In this document: positions 47,335 through 55,652 of the stretch, piece by piece
How positions within the stretch are numbered: the first letter of the stretch is position 1
How the letters are laid out: every line of letters begins with the position of its first letter
Assembly: GCF_900090235.1 (NCBI RefSeq)
Contig: NZ_LT607750.1
Span: 5,633,001 to 5,697,000, forward strand
Length of the DNA: 64,000 nucleotides
Direction: 5' to 3'
Origin: Micromonospora echinaurantiaca
Lineage (GTDB): Bacteria > Actinomycetota > Actinomycetes > Mycobacteriales > Micromonosporaceae
The notes under the pieces: generated by a model
The model's input: the letters and a program-made list of their open reading frames with translations, nothing else
Database searches by the model: none
Told to the model about the DNA's origin: nothing
Translations under genes and position numbers: made by a program

Positions 47335-47832
47335 ATGAACCCTACCCAAAACCAGCACCACATCCCCGGCGCGCTGGCCGACCTGAGCCCGGCCGACATC
47401 CTGCGCTGCGCCGCCCGCTACCTCGAACTGCACGGCTGGACGCAAGGCGTCTACTACCGGGTCACCCACGACACTCCGTTCCCGCCGGCCTGCGCTGCCG
47501 GTGCGATCGGCATGGCCGCTCACGGCCGCTGCATCTTCCTTCCGCACGACGAGAAGGCGAAGCCCGGCGTCCGCGACTACACCCGCGCTCTCGACGCCCT
47601 GTCCGACTTCCTCGACCTCAACGGCGACACCGGCCACACCGACCCGTTGGACTGGAACGACGACCCTCGGCGCACCGCCGAGCAGGTCATCACCACCCTG
47701 CGCGCTGCTGCCGACGACTACGACTGGACGCACGCCACCGAGGACGACCTCGAAACCTACGCCGATGCCTGCGTGTGGGCGGAAAAGCGCCCCACCCGTG
47801 AGGGCTTCCTCGCCTGGCTCGGTGCCCGATGA
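47335..47832 (+). CDS. DUF6197-like protein
   Basis: 165 residues. LSPADILRCAARYLELHGWT and GFLAWLGAR near the end, with a CAAGAIGMAAHGRC segment between, match the DUF6197 pattern seen in actinobacterial mobile elements. Function unknown. The ATG at 47335 is used (GTG at 47326 is too close to the ribosome site); it overlaps the start of the GGDEF gene by ATGA. Confidence 0.7.
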   Translation: MNPTQNQHHIPGALADLSPADILRCAARYLELHGWTQGVYYRVTHDTPFPPACAAGAIGMAAHGRCIFLPHDEKAKPGVRDYTRALDALSDFLDLNGDTGHTDPLDWNDDPRRTAEQVITTLRAAADDYDWTHATEDDLETYADACVWAEKRPTREGFLAWLGAR

Positions 47833-48551
47833 CGCCCCGACTGCGCGCCCTCATCACCGCCACCGCTATCAGCGCCGCCGCGACCGCCGGCTACCTCACC
47901 GCCCGTCACAGCCTGCGGGCTGAACTCGCCACCGTCCGGCACACGGCTACCCATGACCCGCTGACCGGCATCCACAACCGCGCCGGCCTCACCGCCGCCG
48001 CCGACACCCTCATCCGCACCGCCCACACCACCTCCCGACCCGTCGCGGTCGTCCTGGTCGACCTCGTGGGCTTCAAGAAGGTCAACGACACCCACGGCCA
48101 CGACGCCGGGGACCACATCCTCACCACCGTCGCCAACCGGCTTGCCGGCATCGCCGGCCCCGCCGGCATCGCCGCCCGCCTCGGCGGCGACGAATTCGCC
48201 GTCATCACCACCGGCCCCGCCACCCGGCGCGGCGACGCCGCAACCTGGCTGGCCGACTGGCTCACCCACATCCACACCCGGCTGACCACCCCGGCCAGCT
48301 ACGACAGCCGCCCGCTGGCTGTCGGCGCGACTCTCGGCGCGGTCCTGGCCGATCCCGGCCACCCCGCCGCCGTGTGGCTGCACCGGGCCGACCTGGCCAT
48401 GTACGCCGCCCGCGCCAACTGCCGGACGACCGCCGTCTTCACGGACACCACCGACACCCCCGCCGAGCTGCGGGCGACCGATCGGCCCCGTGACCTGGCC
48501 CGTCCCACCAGTCCTCTCGCTGCCGCCCCGACCACCTGGAGGGCCGCATGA
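47829..48551 (+). CDS. GGDEF-domain protein (putative diguanylate cyclase) on the element
   Basis: 240 residues. One N-terminal membrane span (LITATAISAAATAGYLTA), then a GGDEF domain: DPLTGIHNRAGL, DLVGFKKVNDTHGHDAGD (metal and substrate site) and the intact active site RLGGDEFAV at about residues 115-123. It should make cyclic di-GMP from GTP at the membrane. The I-site (RxxD five residues before GGDEF) is not evident, so feedback inhibition may be absent. It is translationally coupled to both neighbours. Confidence 0.88.
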   Translation: MTPRLRALITATAISAAATAGYLTARHSLRAELATVRHTATHDPLTGIHNRAGLTAAADTLIRTAHTTSRPVAVVLVDLVGFKKVNDTHGHDAGDHILTTVANRLAGIAGPAGIAARLGGDEFAVITTGPATRRGDAATWLADWLTHIHTRLTTPASYDSRPLAVGATLGAVLADPGHPAAVWLHRADLAMYAARANCRTTAVFTDTTDTPAELRATDRPRDLARPTSPLAAAPTTWRAA

Positions 48552-49672
48552 TCACCGCTGTCGACATCACCGACGTGACACGTACGTGTCAAAACGCTGT
48601 CTCCACCGCCGCGCTCATCACCGCGCTTGAGTCCGCCTGGGCCGCCATCCGCGATCGGCACCCCGAGATTCCAGCCGCCGTCATCGTGGTCGGCTCCGGC
48701 TCCCCCACCAAGCCCAATCAGGGCATGAAGTGGGGCCACTTCGCCGCGCTGCGCTGGCAGGCCGGCGATGCCCAACTCCCCGAAATCCTCATCTCCGGCG
48801 AGGGCCTGACCCGCGAACCGGAAGCCGTCTTCACCACGCTCCTGCACGAAGCAACCCACGCCCTGGCCGACGTCCGGGGCATCCAGGACACCTCCCGGCA
48901 GGGCCGCTGGCACAACAAGAAGTTCTCGACCCTGGCTGCCGAGCTCGGCATGTCCACCACCAAGGACGACAAGCTCGGCTATTCGCCCTGCACCCTGACC
49001 GACCTCACCAAGGCCCGCTACCGCTCGGTCATCGCCGACCTCGCCGACGCGCTGCGCTTCTACCGCCACCCGGAACCGACCGGGGAAGGCAAGTCCCGCA
49101 CGAACAACAACAACGGCGTCCCGTGCGAGTGCGAGTGCCCCCGCAAGCTGCGCATCTCCAAGGCGGCCTTCGAAGAGGGGCCGATCGTCTGCGCCGTCTG
49201 CGGCGCCGCGTTCCTGCCCGAGGGCATCGACCGCGACACCTACGAACACCCCACCTTCGCCACCTCGACCACCGGCCTCGGTGACGAGGGTCAGGCCGAC
49301 GACGACTCGGAGGACGACGACCCGATGGTCTTCTACGACCCGACCGGCGAGCGCTTCGGCCTGCCGACCTACCCCTTCAAGTTCGCCCCCGACGGGCTGC
49401 TGACCCGTCGGCAGCTGCGCGCCCGACAGCTGCGCCCCGGCGGCCAGGAACCCGCCGCGCAGATCCTCTGGCGTCGCGGTAAGCGCGTCGCCTACCTGTT
49501 CCGTCTCGACCTGGCGGTGCCCAAGCGGACCGCCACCCCGGCGCAACGCGCCGCCATCGACACGGCGCTCACCGCCCGGCGTACCTGCCCGGACTGCCGG
49601 CAGGTCAAGCCCTACTACATCCCCCGCCGCACCGGCTCATGCCTCGACTGCACCTCCGAGGTGACCTCATGA
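48548..49672 (+). CDS. SprT-like metallopeptidase fused to an RRQRL zinc-binding domain
   Basis: 374 residues. HEATHALADVRG at about residue 99 is a HExxH metal motif, in a SprT-like context (MKWGHFAALRWQ; CECPRKLRISKA then CAVCGAAF forms a zinc ribbon). The C-terminal 90 residues (LTRRQLRARQLRPGGQEPAA, then ARRTCPDCRQVKPYYIPRR) match RRQRL motif-containing zinc-binding proteins, usually separate genes. The start codon is coupled to the GGDEF gene by ATGA. The palindrome copy 2 lies within codons 10-15. Confidence 0.75.
   Translation: MITAVDITDVTRTCQNAVSTAALITALESAWAAIRDRHPEIPAAVIVVGSGSPTKPNQGMKWGHFAALRWQAGDAQLPEILISGEGLTREPEAVFTTLLHEATHALADVRGIQDTSRQGRWHNKKFSTLAAELGMSTTKDDKLGYSPCTLTDLTKARYRSVIADLADALRFYRHPEPTGEGKSRTNNNNGVPCECECPRKLRISKAAFEEGPIVCAVCGAAFLPEGIDRDTYEHPTFATSTTGLGDEGQADDDSEDDDPMVFYDPTGERFGLPTYPFKFAPDGLLTRRQLRARQLRPGGQEPAAQILWRRGKRVAYLFRLDLAVPKRTATPAQRAAIDTALTARRTCPDCRQVKPYYIPRRTGSCLDCTSEVTS
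48576..48591. promoter_or_regulatory. Palindrome copy 2 (TGACACGTACGTGTCA)
   Basis: A perfect 16-bp palindrome inside the 5' end of the SprT-like gene, 28 bases after its start. The same core is found at 46139 and 52148. Confidence 0.7.
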
Positions 49673-50565
49673 CCACGACTACTCGACCCTCGCGCGGCTG
49701 GTCGTACCTCGGCCTGATCCTCGGCGGACTCGTGTCCGTCGCCGCGAACATCGCTCACTCGTTCATCGCCCCCGAGGGGGCACCGGAGGACTGGACGCCG
49801 GAACCCGGCGCGGTCGTCTCCTCGATCGTCTGGCCGCTGTTCCTGTTCATCGCCATCGAGATCCTCGCTCGCACGCCCTGGCCGACGGGCTGGGGTTGGA
49901 ACGTGCTGCGCTGGGTCGGGCTGCCGCCCGTCGCCCTGGTCGCCGCGTTCGTGTCCTACCGGCACCTGTCCGGACTGCTCGACCACTACAACGAGGAAAC
50001 CCTCGTCGTCTGGTTCGGTCCCCTCGCCGTCGATGGCCTGATGCTCATGGCCACCGCCGCTCTACTCGCCACCGGAAAGCGCACCGCCCGGCCCACCGAA
50101 ACCGTCCCGGCACTGGTGCCGGCCACCACCGCTGAGGCGTCGTCGTCTGACATCCCCGCCTCACCGCTGGTCCGCCCGGCCGCCGCGACCCCGGCCACCA
50201 ACCCCGCACCCGACACCGACAACGAACCCACCCGCGAACCGATCACCCCGTCCACCTTTGGCGAGGACACCACGACCGTGACGACGGTCAAGCCCACCCC
50301 GGACACCACCGACACCGACACGACCCCGGCACCTGCGGCGCCCGCGCCGGCCATGACCGGCCCGCCGCCTGCGCTGCTGTCCAACGCCCGGATCGTCGCC
50401 AGCGCACACGAGAAGGCCCACGGTGAGCCCATCACCGCCGGCCAACTCGCCGTGCGGCTGCGCGTTCCCACCGGCACGGCCGCCGACCTCCTGACGGCCC
50501 TCAACACCCAACCGACCATCAACAACCATCAGCACAACGGCACCGCCGTGGGAGCCACCGCGTGA
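49669..50565 (+). CDS. DUF2637 membrane protein (SpdB-like)
   Basis: 298 residues. Four membrane spans in the first 150 residues (SYLGLILGGLVSVAANIAHS; VVSSIVWPLFLFIAIEILA; VGLPPVALVAAFVSYRHL; FGPLAVDGLMLMATAALLA) match DUF2637 proteins of mobile elements. The C-terminal half is Pro/Thr-rich and then ends in a small helical domain (NARIVASAHEKAHGEPITAG) resembling a winged helix. Overlaps its neighbours by ATGA and GTGA. Confidence 0.8.
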   Translation: MTTTTRPSRGWSYLGLILGGLVSVAANIAHSFIAPEGAPEDWTPEPGAVVSSIVWPLFLFIAIEILARTPWPTGWGWNVLRWVGLPPVALVAAFVSYRHLSGLLDHYNEETLVVWFGPLAVDGLMLMATAALLATGKRTARPTETVPALVPATTAEASSSDIPASPLVRPAAATPATNPAPDTDNEPTREPITPSTFGEDTTTVTTVKPTPDTTDTDTTPAPAAPAPAMTGPPPALLSNARIVASAHEKAHGEPITAGQLAVRLRVPTGTAADLLTALNTQPTINNHQHNGTAVGATA

Positions 50566-52151
50566 CCTCCTCGACGCTGCCTCTCGCACCCGGGACCACT
50601 ACGGTCCCGGGTACGGGAGCCTCCGCCGAGCCCACCGCCGGCTACTGGCCCTGGGCCACCCCCACCCGCACCCCACCGCCCGGCGACGGCTGGGTACGCG
50701 GCCACGACCCCCGCACCGTCGCCTCCGGCCGCGCCCGCGCCCAGGACCCCGACTACCCCGAATGGCTCAACCACGTCCGCGCGGCCTCAGCGTGCAAGCA
50801 CCCCATCCGCCTCGCAGGGCAGATCCACGTCAACGATGCCGACGGCAACCGCATGGCGACGATCGACACCGAGGACATGCCCGACGGCGCCATCTACACC
50901 CCCTGCGGCAACCGCCGCGCCGCCGTCTGCCCGTCCTGCGCCGAGGTCTACCGCCGCGACACCTACCACCTGATCAAGGCCGGCCTCCAGGGCGACCGGT
51001 GGGGCCTGCCGCCCCTGCACGAGCACATCGCCATCTTCCTGACCGCCACCGCCCCCTCGTTCGGGCCGGTGCACCACCGGGTCGTGAAGGTTCACGCCGC
51101 GGACTGCCGCAAGAAAGACGGCTGCACCTGCCGGTCGTCGGTGTGCCACCCGTTCGGCCACGTCTGCCCCCACGGGGTGGACCTGCGCTGCGGCCAGCGC
51201 CACAAGGCCGGCGACGCCCACCTCGGACAGCCTCTCTGTCTGGACTGCTACGACCACACCGGCCAGGTCGTCTGGAACCACGAGGCACCGGAGCTGTGGC
51301 GGCGCACCATCCAACAGGTTGACCGGGAGCTACGCCGCCTCGGCCGCGCTCATGGTGTGGAACTGCGCCGCCGGTACATCAAGGTTTACGAATTCCAGGT
51401 ACGCGGCGTCATTCACTACCACGCCTTGATTCGCCTCGACGGCTACAACCCCGACTGCCCGCAGGCGATCGTGCCCCCGCCCCGGATCATCACTCGGGAC
51501 CTGTTCGAGGAGGCGGTCCGGGCCGCGTTCGTGAAGACGGCCTACACCTCGTCACCACACCCTGCCAACGGCGGGCAGGGCTGGCACATCGCGTGGGGCG
51601 ACAAGGGCCTGGACCTCAAGCACGTCAACGCCCCCGGCCACGAAGTCAACCTCGCCCAGATCACCGGCTACATCGCCAAGTACGTCACCAAGAGCACCGA
51701 GGTGACCGGCCTCAACCTCCGCCGCGTCGACGACCTCTCCGTCGAAGTCCACGGCAACCCCGGCACCCACCTCGGACGGCTCATCCGCGCCTGCTGGGAC
51801 CTGGGCGAGCACCCCGACTACACCCGGCTTCGCCGCTGGGCGCACCAGTTCGGCTACGGCGGCCACATCGCCACCAAAAGCCGCGCCTTCTCCGTCACCC
51901 TCGGCTTCCTGCGCATGCAGCGCACCATCTGGCGACGCACCGAAGGCCACCCCCACACCTGGGACGACGAACAAACCGAACGCGTCATCTACGAACTCGG
52001 CTACCACGCCACCGGCTGGATCACCACCGGAGACGCACTCCTCGCCAACACCGCCGCCGCCATGGCCCGCGCCCGACACCAAGCCGGCCTCGACGCCCTG
52101 GCCGACGAGCTGGCAGCCCACCGGACCGCCGCCCGACCCCTGGCCGCTTGA
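50562..52151 (+). CDS. Replication initiator protein (RepSA type, rolling-circle-like)
   Basis: 529 residues. N-terminal cysteine cluster (TPCGNRRAAVCPSCAEVYRR), a zinc-rich segment with CTCRSSVC and CPHG, an HUH-like motif (GVIHYHALIRLDG, about residues 280-292) and a candidate catalytic Tyr in GYIAKYVTK (about residues 368-376). These are features of RepSA initiators, which replicate the excised element by rolling circle. The GTG start overlaps the previous stop by four bases; the stop itself lies in palindrome copy 3. Confidence 0.88.
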   Translation: MTSSTLPLAPGTTTVPGTGASAEPTAGYWPWATPTRTPPPGDGWVRGHDPRTVASGRARAQDPDYPEWLNHVRAASACKHPIRLAGQIHVNDADGNRMATIDTEDMPDGAIYTPCGNRRAAVCPSCAEVYRRDTYHLIKAGLQGDRWGLPPLHEHIAIFLTATAPSFGPVHHRVVKVHAADCRKKDGCTCRSSVCHPFGHVCPHGVDLRCGQRHKAGDAHLGQPLCLDCYDHTGQVVWNHEAPELWRRTIQQVDRELRRLGRAHGVELRRRYIKVYEFQVRGVIHYHALIRLDGYNPDCPQAIVPPPRIITRDLFEEAVRAAFVKTAYTSSPHPANGGQGWHIAWGDKGLDLKHVNAPGHEVNLAQITGYIAKYVTKSTEVTGLNLRRVDDLSVEVHGNPGTHLGRLIRACWDLGEHPDYTRLRRWAHQFGYGGHIATKSRAFSVTLGFLRMQRTIWRRTEGHPHTWDDEQTERVIYELGYHATGWITTGDALLANTAAAMARARHQAGLDALADELAAHRTAARPLAA

Positions 52152-52165
52152 CACGTACGTGTCAA
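52148..52165. promoter_or_regulatory. Palindrome copy 3 (TTGACACGTACGTGTCAA)
   Basis: A perfect 18-bp palindrome that contains the stop codon of the initiator gene. It matches copy 1 exactly over all 18 bases. A replication-origin or operator role is possible because it sits between rep and the xis-int end. Confidence 0.75.
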
Positions 52166-52241
52166 CGCCTGCGAACCCGTTCCTTGACAACTCCACAGCG
52201 ACCGACCAGCACCCACCCCGGCCACCTGGAAGGAGCACGGC

Positions 52242-52445
52242 ATGCCCGCACGCCCCCGCCCCCTGGTCGCGGTCCGCCTCATCGGGCCGACCGCCTCCGT
52301 CACCGCCCACGCCGCCACCATCGCGGCCCAGCTCGCCGCCTACTACGGCCGCGAGCACGTCACCTGCCGCACCAGCACCCGCCCCGCCGGCTACAGCGGC
52401 GAAAGCCGCGCCTACATCACCATCACTCGAAAGGAGCCCCGATGA
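52242..52445 (+). CDS. Small AICE protein upstream of xis
   Basis: 67 residues, GTAAGGAG-type ribosome site (AAGGAG) seven bases before the ATG. VAVRLIGPTASVTAHAATIA followed by EHVTCRTSTRPAGYSGESRA suggests an alpha/beta fold. Unrecognised; its stop overlaps the start of xis (ATGA). Confidence 0.65.
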   Translation: MPARPRPLVAVRLIGPTASVTAHAATIAAQLAAYYGREHVTCRTSTRPAGYSGESRAYITITRKEPR

Positions 52446-52636
52446 CCGCACCCGCGCTACCCGAACCCCTCTGGGAGATCGAAGACGTATCCGCCTACCT
52501 CCGGGTCCCCGTGCAGACCCTCTATCAGTGGCGAAAGCGCAAGTACGGTCCACCCGCCGCCCGCGTCGGCCGGCACCTGCGCTACGACCCCGCTGCGGTC
52601 CGCGCCTGGTTCGCCGACCAGTCGAAGGCGGCCTGA
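52442..52636 (+). CDS. xis: Excisionase (MerR-like HTH)
   Basis: 64 residues. LWEIEDVSAYLRVPVQTLYQ then WRKRKYGPPAARVGRHLRYD is the winged-helix excisionase pattern. Xis would direct integrase to excise the element. One base separates it from int, so the two are coupled. Confidence 0.9.
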   Translation: MTAPALPEPLWEIEDVSAYLRVPVQTLYQWRKRKYGPPAARVGRHLRYDPAAVRAWFADQSKAA

Positions 52637-52637
52637 C

Positions 52638-53879
52638 ATGGCCCACATCGTTGACCGCTGGTACCGCACGGTCGTCGGCCCGGACGGGAAATCCCGCCAG
52701 GTACCAAAGCCGGAATGCGGGCAGGGAATGCGCTACCGCGTCCGGTACATCGCCCCGGACGGCAAAGAGAAATCACAGTCGTTCCCCGACAAGAAGAAAC
52801 GCGAGGCGCAAGCGTTCCTCGCCCAGGTCCAGGCCGACATCCTCAAAGGCACCTACGTCGACCCGGACGCCGGCCGCACCACCTTCAAGCAGTACGCGGA
52901 TGACTGGCTCGCCGCAGCAACCACCGACGTACTCACCCGCGACCGCATCGAATACGAACTACGGCTCCACGTCTACCCGACCTTCGGAGACCAGCCGATC
53001 GCATCCATTCAACCGGCCACGATTCGTAGTTGGGCGCGCAAGCTACAGGAGACCGGGTTGGCGGTGAGTTACCGCCGGGTCCTTTTCACCGACGTGTCGA
53101 TGATTTTCAACGCGGCGGTTGATGACCGGAAGATCGTGAGCAACCCGTTCGCGGTCAAGAGCATCCGTCGGCCGAAGCTGGCACCTACCAAGGTCGTGCC
53201 TTGGTCCGTAGCTCGCTTGGCCGCCTTCCGGGAGAAGGTCCGGTCCCGGTACCGGATAGCGGTGGACCTGGGCGCGGGCTGCGGCCTCAGGCAGGGCGAG
53301 ATATTCGCTGTCAGCCCAGGGGATCTCGACTCGACCCGCCCGGTTCTGCACGTCACCCGCCAGATCAAGCTCGTGCGCGGTCAACTGATCTTCGCGCCGC
53401 CGAAGGGCGGCAAGTCGCGGCAGGTCCCGTTGCCGGGCTCGGTGGCCGGCAGGTTGAAGCGTCACGTCCAGGATTGCCCGCCGGTGGCGGTGACTCTGCC
53501 ATGGGGAACCTTGACCGGCGAGCTGCGGACCGTCGAGCTGTACCTGACGACGCCGGCCGGGACCGCGTTGAGCCGCTCGATGTTCAACTCCGGCGTCTGG
53601 AAGCCCGCGATCCGTGCCACCGGCATCCCTGACGACCGGCACAACGGGATGCACGTGCTCCGGCACACTTACGCCTCGGTGCTCCTGGATGCCGGGGAGA
53701 GCATCAAAGCGCTGTCGGCCTACCTGGGTCACGCCGATCCCGGCTTCACCCTGCGGACCTACACCCACCTGTTGCCCACCAGCGAGGACCGAACCCGCCG
53801 AGCCATCGACAAGGCGCTCGGCGAGGTCCAGGCGGCCGACGACGAACCGGGAGTCGTTGACGGCCTGGAAACGGCATGA
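52638..53879 (+). CDS. int: Tyrosine recombinase integrase
   Basis: 413 residues. An N-terminal Arm-like region (GMRYRVRYIAPDGKEKSQSF), a SAM-like core-binding domain (TTFKQYADDWLAAATTDVL), then the catalytic domain: Arg in GCGLRQGEIFAV, HVLRHTYASVLLDAG (His-x-x-Arg) and the nucleophile Tyr in FTLRTYTHLLP. It mediates site-specific integration and, with Xis, excision. It is the last gene of the element; the attachment site should lie just after it, but no tRNA end is seen there. Confidence 0.93.
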   Translation: MAHIVDRWYRTVVGPDGKSRQVPKPECGQGMRYRVRYIAPDGKEKSQSFPDKKKREAQAFLAQVQADILKGTYVDPDAGRTTFKQYADDWLAAATTDVLTRDRIEYELRLHVYPTFGDQPIASIQPATIRSWARKLQETGLAVSYRRVLFTDVSMIFNAAVDDRKIVSNPFAVKSIRRPKLAPTKVVPWSVARLAAFREKVRSRYRIAVDLGAGCGLRQGEIFAVSPGDLDSTRPVLHVTRQIKLVRGQLIFAPPKGGKSRQVPLPGSVAGRLKRHVQDCPPVAVTLPWGTLTGELRTVELYLTTPAGTALSRSMFNSGVWKPAIRATGIPDDRHNGMHVLRHTYASVLLDAGESIKALSAYLGHADPGFTLRTYTHLLPTSEDRTRRAIDKALGEVQAADDEPGVVDGLETA

Positions 53880-53936
53880 TCATGGCTCGGCGGCCCTGTG
53901 AGCGGCTAAAAACGCAGGTCAAGCGCCATTCCGGCG

Positions 53937-54191
53937 CTACTTCCAGCGGAAGTGGACGAAGAGGCGGCCGAAGTTCTTCGAGTCCTTCTCGACCCGGTGG
54001 TAGAGCTGCTTGACGTCCTTCTGGTCGAGGAACCGCAGCACCCGCTTCTTCAGCTGGCCGGAGCCCTTGCCGGGGATGATCTCGACGAGGGTGGCCTTCT
54101 TCGCCACCGCCTCGTCCATGATCCCGCGCAGCGCGCGGTCGATGTCGTGGCCGGAGTTGAAGATGTCGTGCAGGTCCAGCTTCAGCTTCAC
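53937..54191 (-). CDS. Smr-domain protein
   Basis: 84 residues. KLKLDLHDIFNSGHDIDRAL then LVEIIPGKGSGQLKKRVLRF is the Smr (small MutS-related) domain with its LDLH and GxGxG motifs, linked to nuclease activity in larger members. Its 3' end faces the integrase and could be the chromosomal target flank. It is followed upstream by a TPR gene and polyphosphate glucokinase on the same strand. Confidence 0.85.
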   Translation of the reverse strand: MKLKLDLHDIFNSGHDIDRALRGIMDEAVAKKATLVEIIPGKGSGQLKKRVLRFLDQKDVKQLYHRVEKDSKNFGRLFVHFRWK

Positions 54192-54355
54192 GCCGCACCC
54201 ACCGGCAGGTCAGGTCCCATGGGGTCGATGGTAGGCCGCGCCGCGGCGGCGGACCCGGGCGCGGCTGCGGCGGGCGGCGGAGACAGGTCGGGGCAGCCCT
54301 GTCGAGCTGCCCCGTCCATGCGACCACACCCCGGGCTCGTCGCCCGGTCTCCACG

Positions 54356-54724
54356 TCACCGACCGCCGGCCACCCGGGTCTCGACCCGGCGCAGGGCGGT
54401 GCGGTAGTCGTCGTTGCCCGAGTGCATCGCCGCCGCGATGCGCAGGTGCCGCAGCGCGTCGGCGGGCCGGTTCAGCCGCTCCAGCGTCCGGCCCAGCACG
54501 TGGTGGGCGTAATGGTCGCTGGGGTCCCGGTCGACCAGTTCCCGCAGCTGCTCCTCGGCCCGGTTGAGCTGGGCCGACTGGAAGTAGGCGCGGGCCAGCA
54601 GCTGGCGGACCGCGGCGTTGCCCGGCTCGGCCTCGACGATCGGTTCGAGCAGCCGGGCAGCTCCGGTCGGGTCACCGGCTTCGAAGAACAGGTTCGCCCG
54701 CCGGTACTCGGCCAGAAGATCCAT
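54356..54724 (-). CDS. Short TPR-repeat protein
   Basis: About 122 residues. Repeats GDPTGAARLLEPIVEAEPGN, AQLNRAEEQLRELVDRDPSD and RLNRPADALRHLRIAAAMH are tetratricopeptide units, so the protein is probably a small scaffold. The ATG at 54724 has GAGGGGG upstream; a GTG three codons earlier is an alternative. No partner can be named. Confidence 0.75.
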   Translation of the reverse strand: MDLLAEYRRANLFFEAGDPTGAARLLEPIVEAEPGNAAVRQLLARAYFQSAQLNRAEEQLRELVDRDPSDHYAHHVLGRTLERLNRPADALRHLRIAAAMHSGNDDYRTALRRVETRVAGGR

Positions 54725-54842
54725 CGCACCCACCCCCTCGTGTCACGCCGCCACTGAAGTCGACGCTGGCACAACACCGGCCGGACCGCGACTGTTCCCC
54801 GGCCGGCCGCCGTCAGAAAGCGGCGTCGTGCCGGCAGGCGGC

Positions 54843-55610
54843 TCAGGCGGTGGCGTCGTGCCGGCCGGCGGCCAGCTCCCAGGCGCGGACGCCGCCGACG
54901 ATGCCAGCGCTGTTCGGCACCACCACCACGTCGTCGCCCATCCGGGCCAGCTGCTCGGGTCGGATCAGCCGCGAGTTGCCGCCGCCGAGGTAGAGCCGGT
55001 CCCAGCGGAACACCGGGCGCAGCCCGTCCACCACCTGCCGGATCCGGCGGGACCAGAACGCGTCGCCGAGCCGGCGCCGCTCCGGCTCCCCCACGTACGT
55101 GTCGTAGGTGGTGCCCCAGCGCACCGGGGCGTGCGACAGCTCCAGGTGCGGGGCGAGCACCCCGCCGTCGAAGAGCGCGCTGCCCAGCCCGGTGCCCAGG
55201 GTCAGCACCAGCTCGCAGCCGGTCCCGGCGACTACCCCGGCGCCGTGCACCTCGGCGTCGTTGAGCACCAGCGCGGGCACCCCGAACGCCTCAGCGAGGG
55301 CGGTCCGCGCGTCGTACCCGGACCACTCGGCGAGCAGCTCGGGCAGGACCTTGCTGCGCGGGCCGGACCGGGTGACGTAGTGCGGGGTGGCCACCACCAC
55401 CCCGTGCCGGATCATGCCGGGCATCCCGACGGTCAGCCGGTCCGCCGCGGGCAGCCGGGCGCCCAGGCCGAGCAGCGTCTTCACGAAGAGCGCGGGCGGC
55501 AACGGGTACGGCGTGGGCACCCGCAGCGGCCGCGCCCGCATCGTCCCCGCCTCGTCGAGGACGGACGCCTTGATCCCGCCGCCCCCGCAGTCGATCGCCA
55601 GAGTGGTCAC
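54843..55610 (-). CDS. ppgK: Polyphosphate glucokinase (ROK-type fold)
   Basis: About 255 residues. DCGGGGIKASVLDEAG is the phosphate-1 loop, GMPGMIRHGVV and LNDAEVHGAGVV hold the sugar-binding and catalytic Asp residues, and LTLGTGLGSALF the phosphate-2 motif. Actinobacterial polyphosphate glucokinases phosphorylate glucose using polyphosphate as well as ATP. The length of about 255 residues matches. The GTG at 55610 is one of two adjacent GTG codons. Confidence 0.85.
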   Translation of the reverse strand: MTTLAIDCGGGGIKASVLDEAGTMRARPLRVPTPYPLPPALFVKTLLGLGARLPAADRLTVGMPGMIRHGVVVATPHYVTRSGPRSKVLPELLAEWSGYDARTALAEAFGVPALVLNDAEVHGAGVVAGTGCELVLTLGTGLGSALFDGGVLAPHLELSHAPVRWGTTYDTYVGEPERRRLGDAFWSRRIRQVVDGLRPVFRWDRLYLGGGNSRLIRPEQLARMGDDVVVVPNSAGIVGGVRAWELAAGRHDATA

Positions 55611-55652
55611 CACGCCGAGCAGTGTGCCCGCTCCACCCCCGAACTCCCGCAC

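Larger units (their letters stand above)
39145..53936. mobile_element. AICE-type integrative and conjugative element with cargo
   Basis: Integrase (52638-53879), excisionase, rolling-circle-type initiator, FtsK-like transfer ATPase, Spd-type membrane proteins and a GntR regulator are in the order seen in actinomycete integrative and conjugative elements such as pSAM2. The right end is probably between the integrase stop and the 3' end of the conserved Smr gene at 53937. The left end is less certain: the tRNA-like fragment at 39145 is the best candidate, and lower-GC cargo genes lie to its right. I found no direct repeat shared between the two ends, so the borders are inferred. Confidence 0.65.

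Noticed and set aside
55091..55104. Chromosomal copy of the same palindrome, near ppgK
   Set aside because: CACGTACGTGTC is only half conserved; the left arm does not match.
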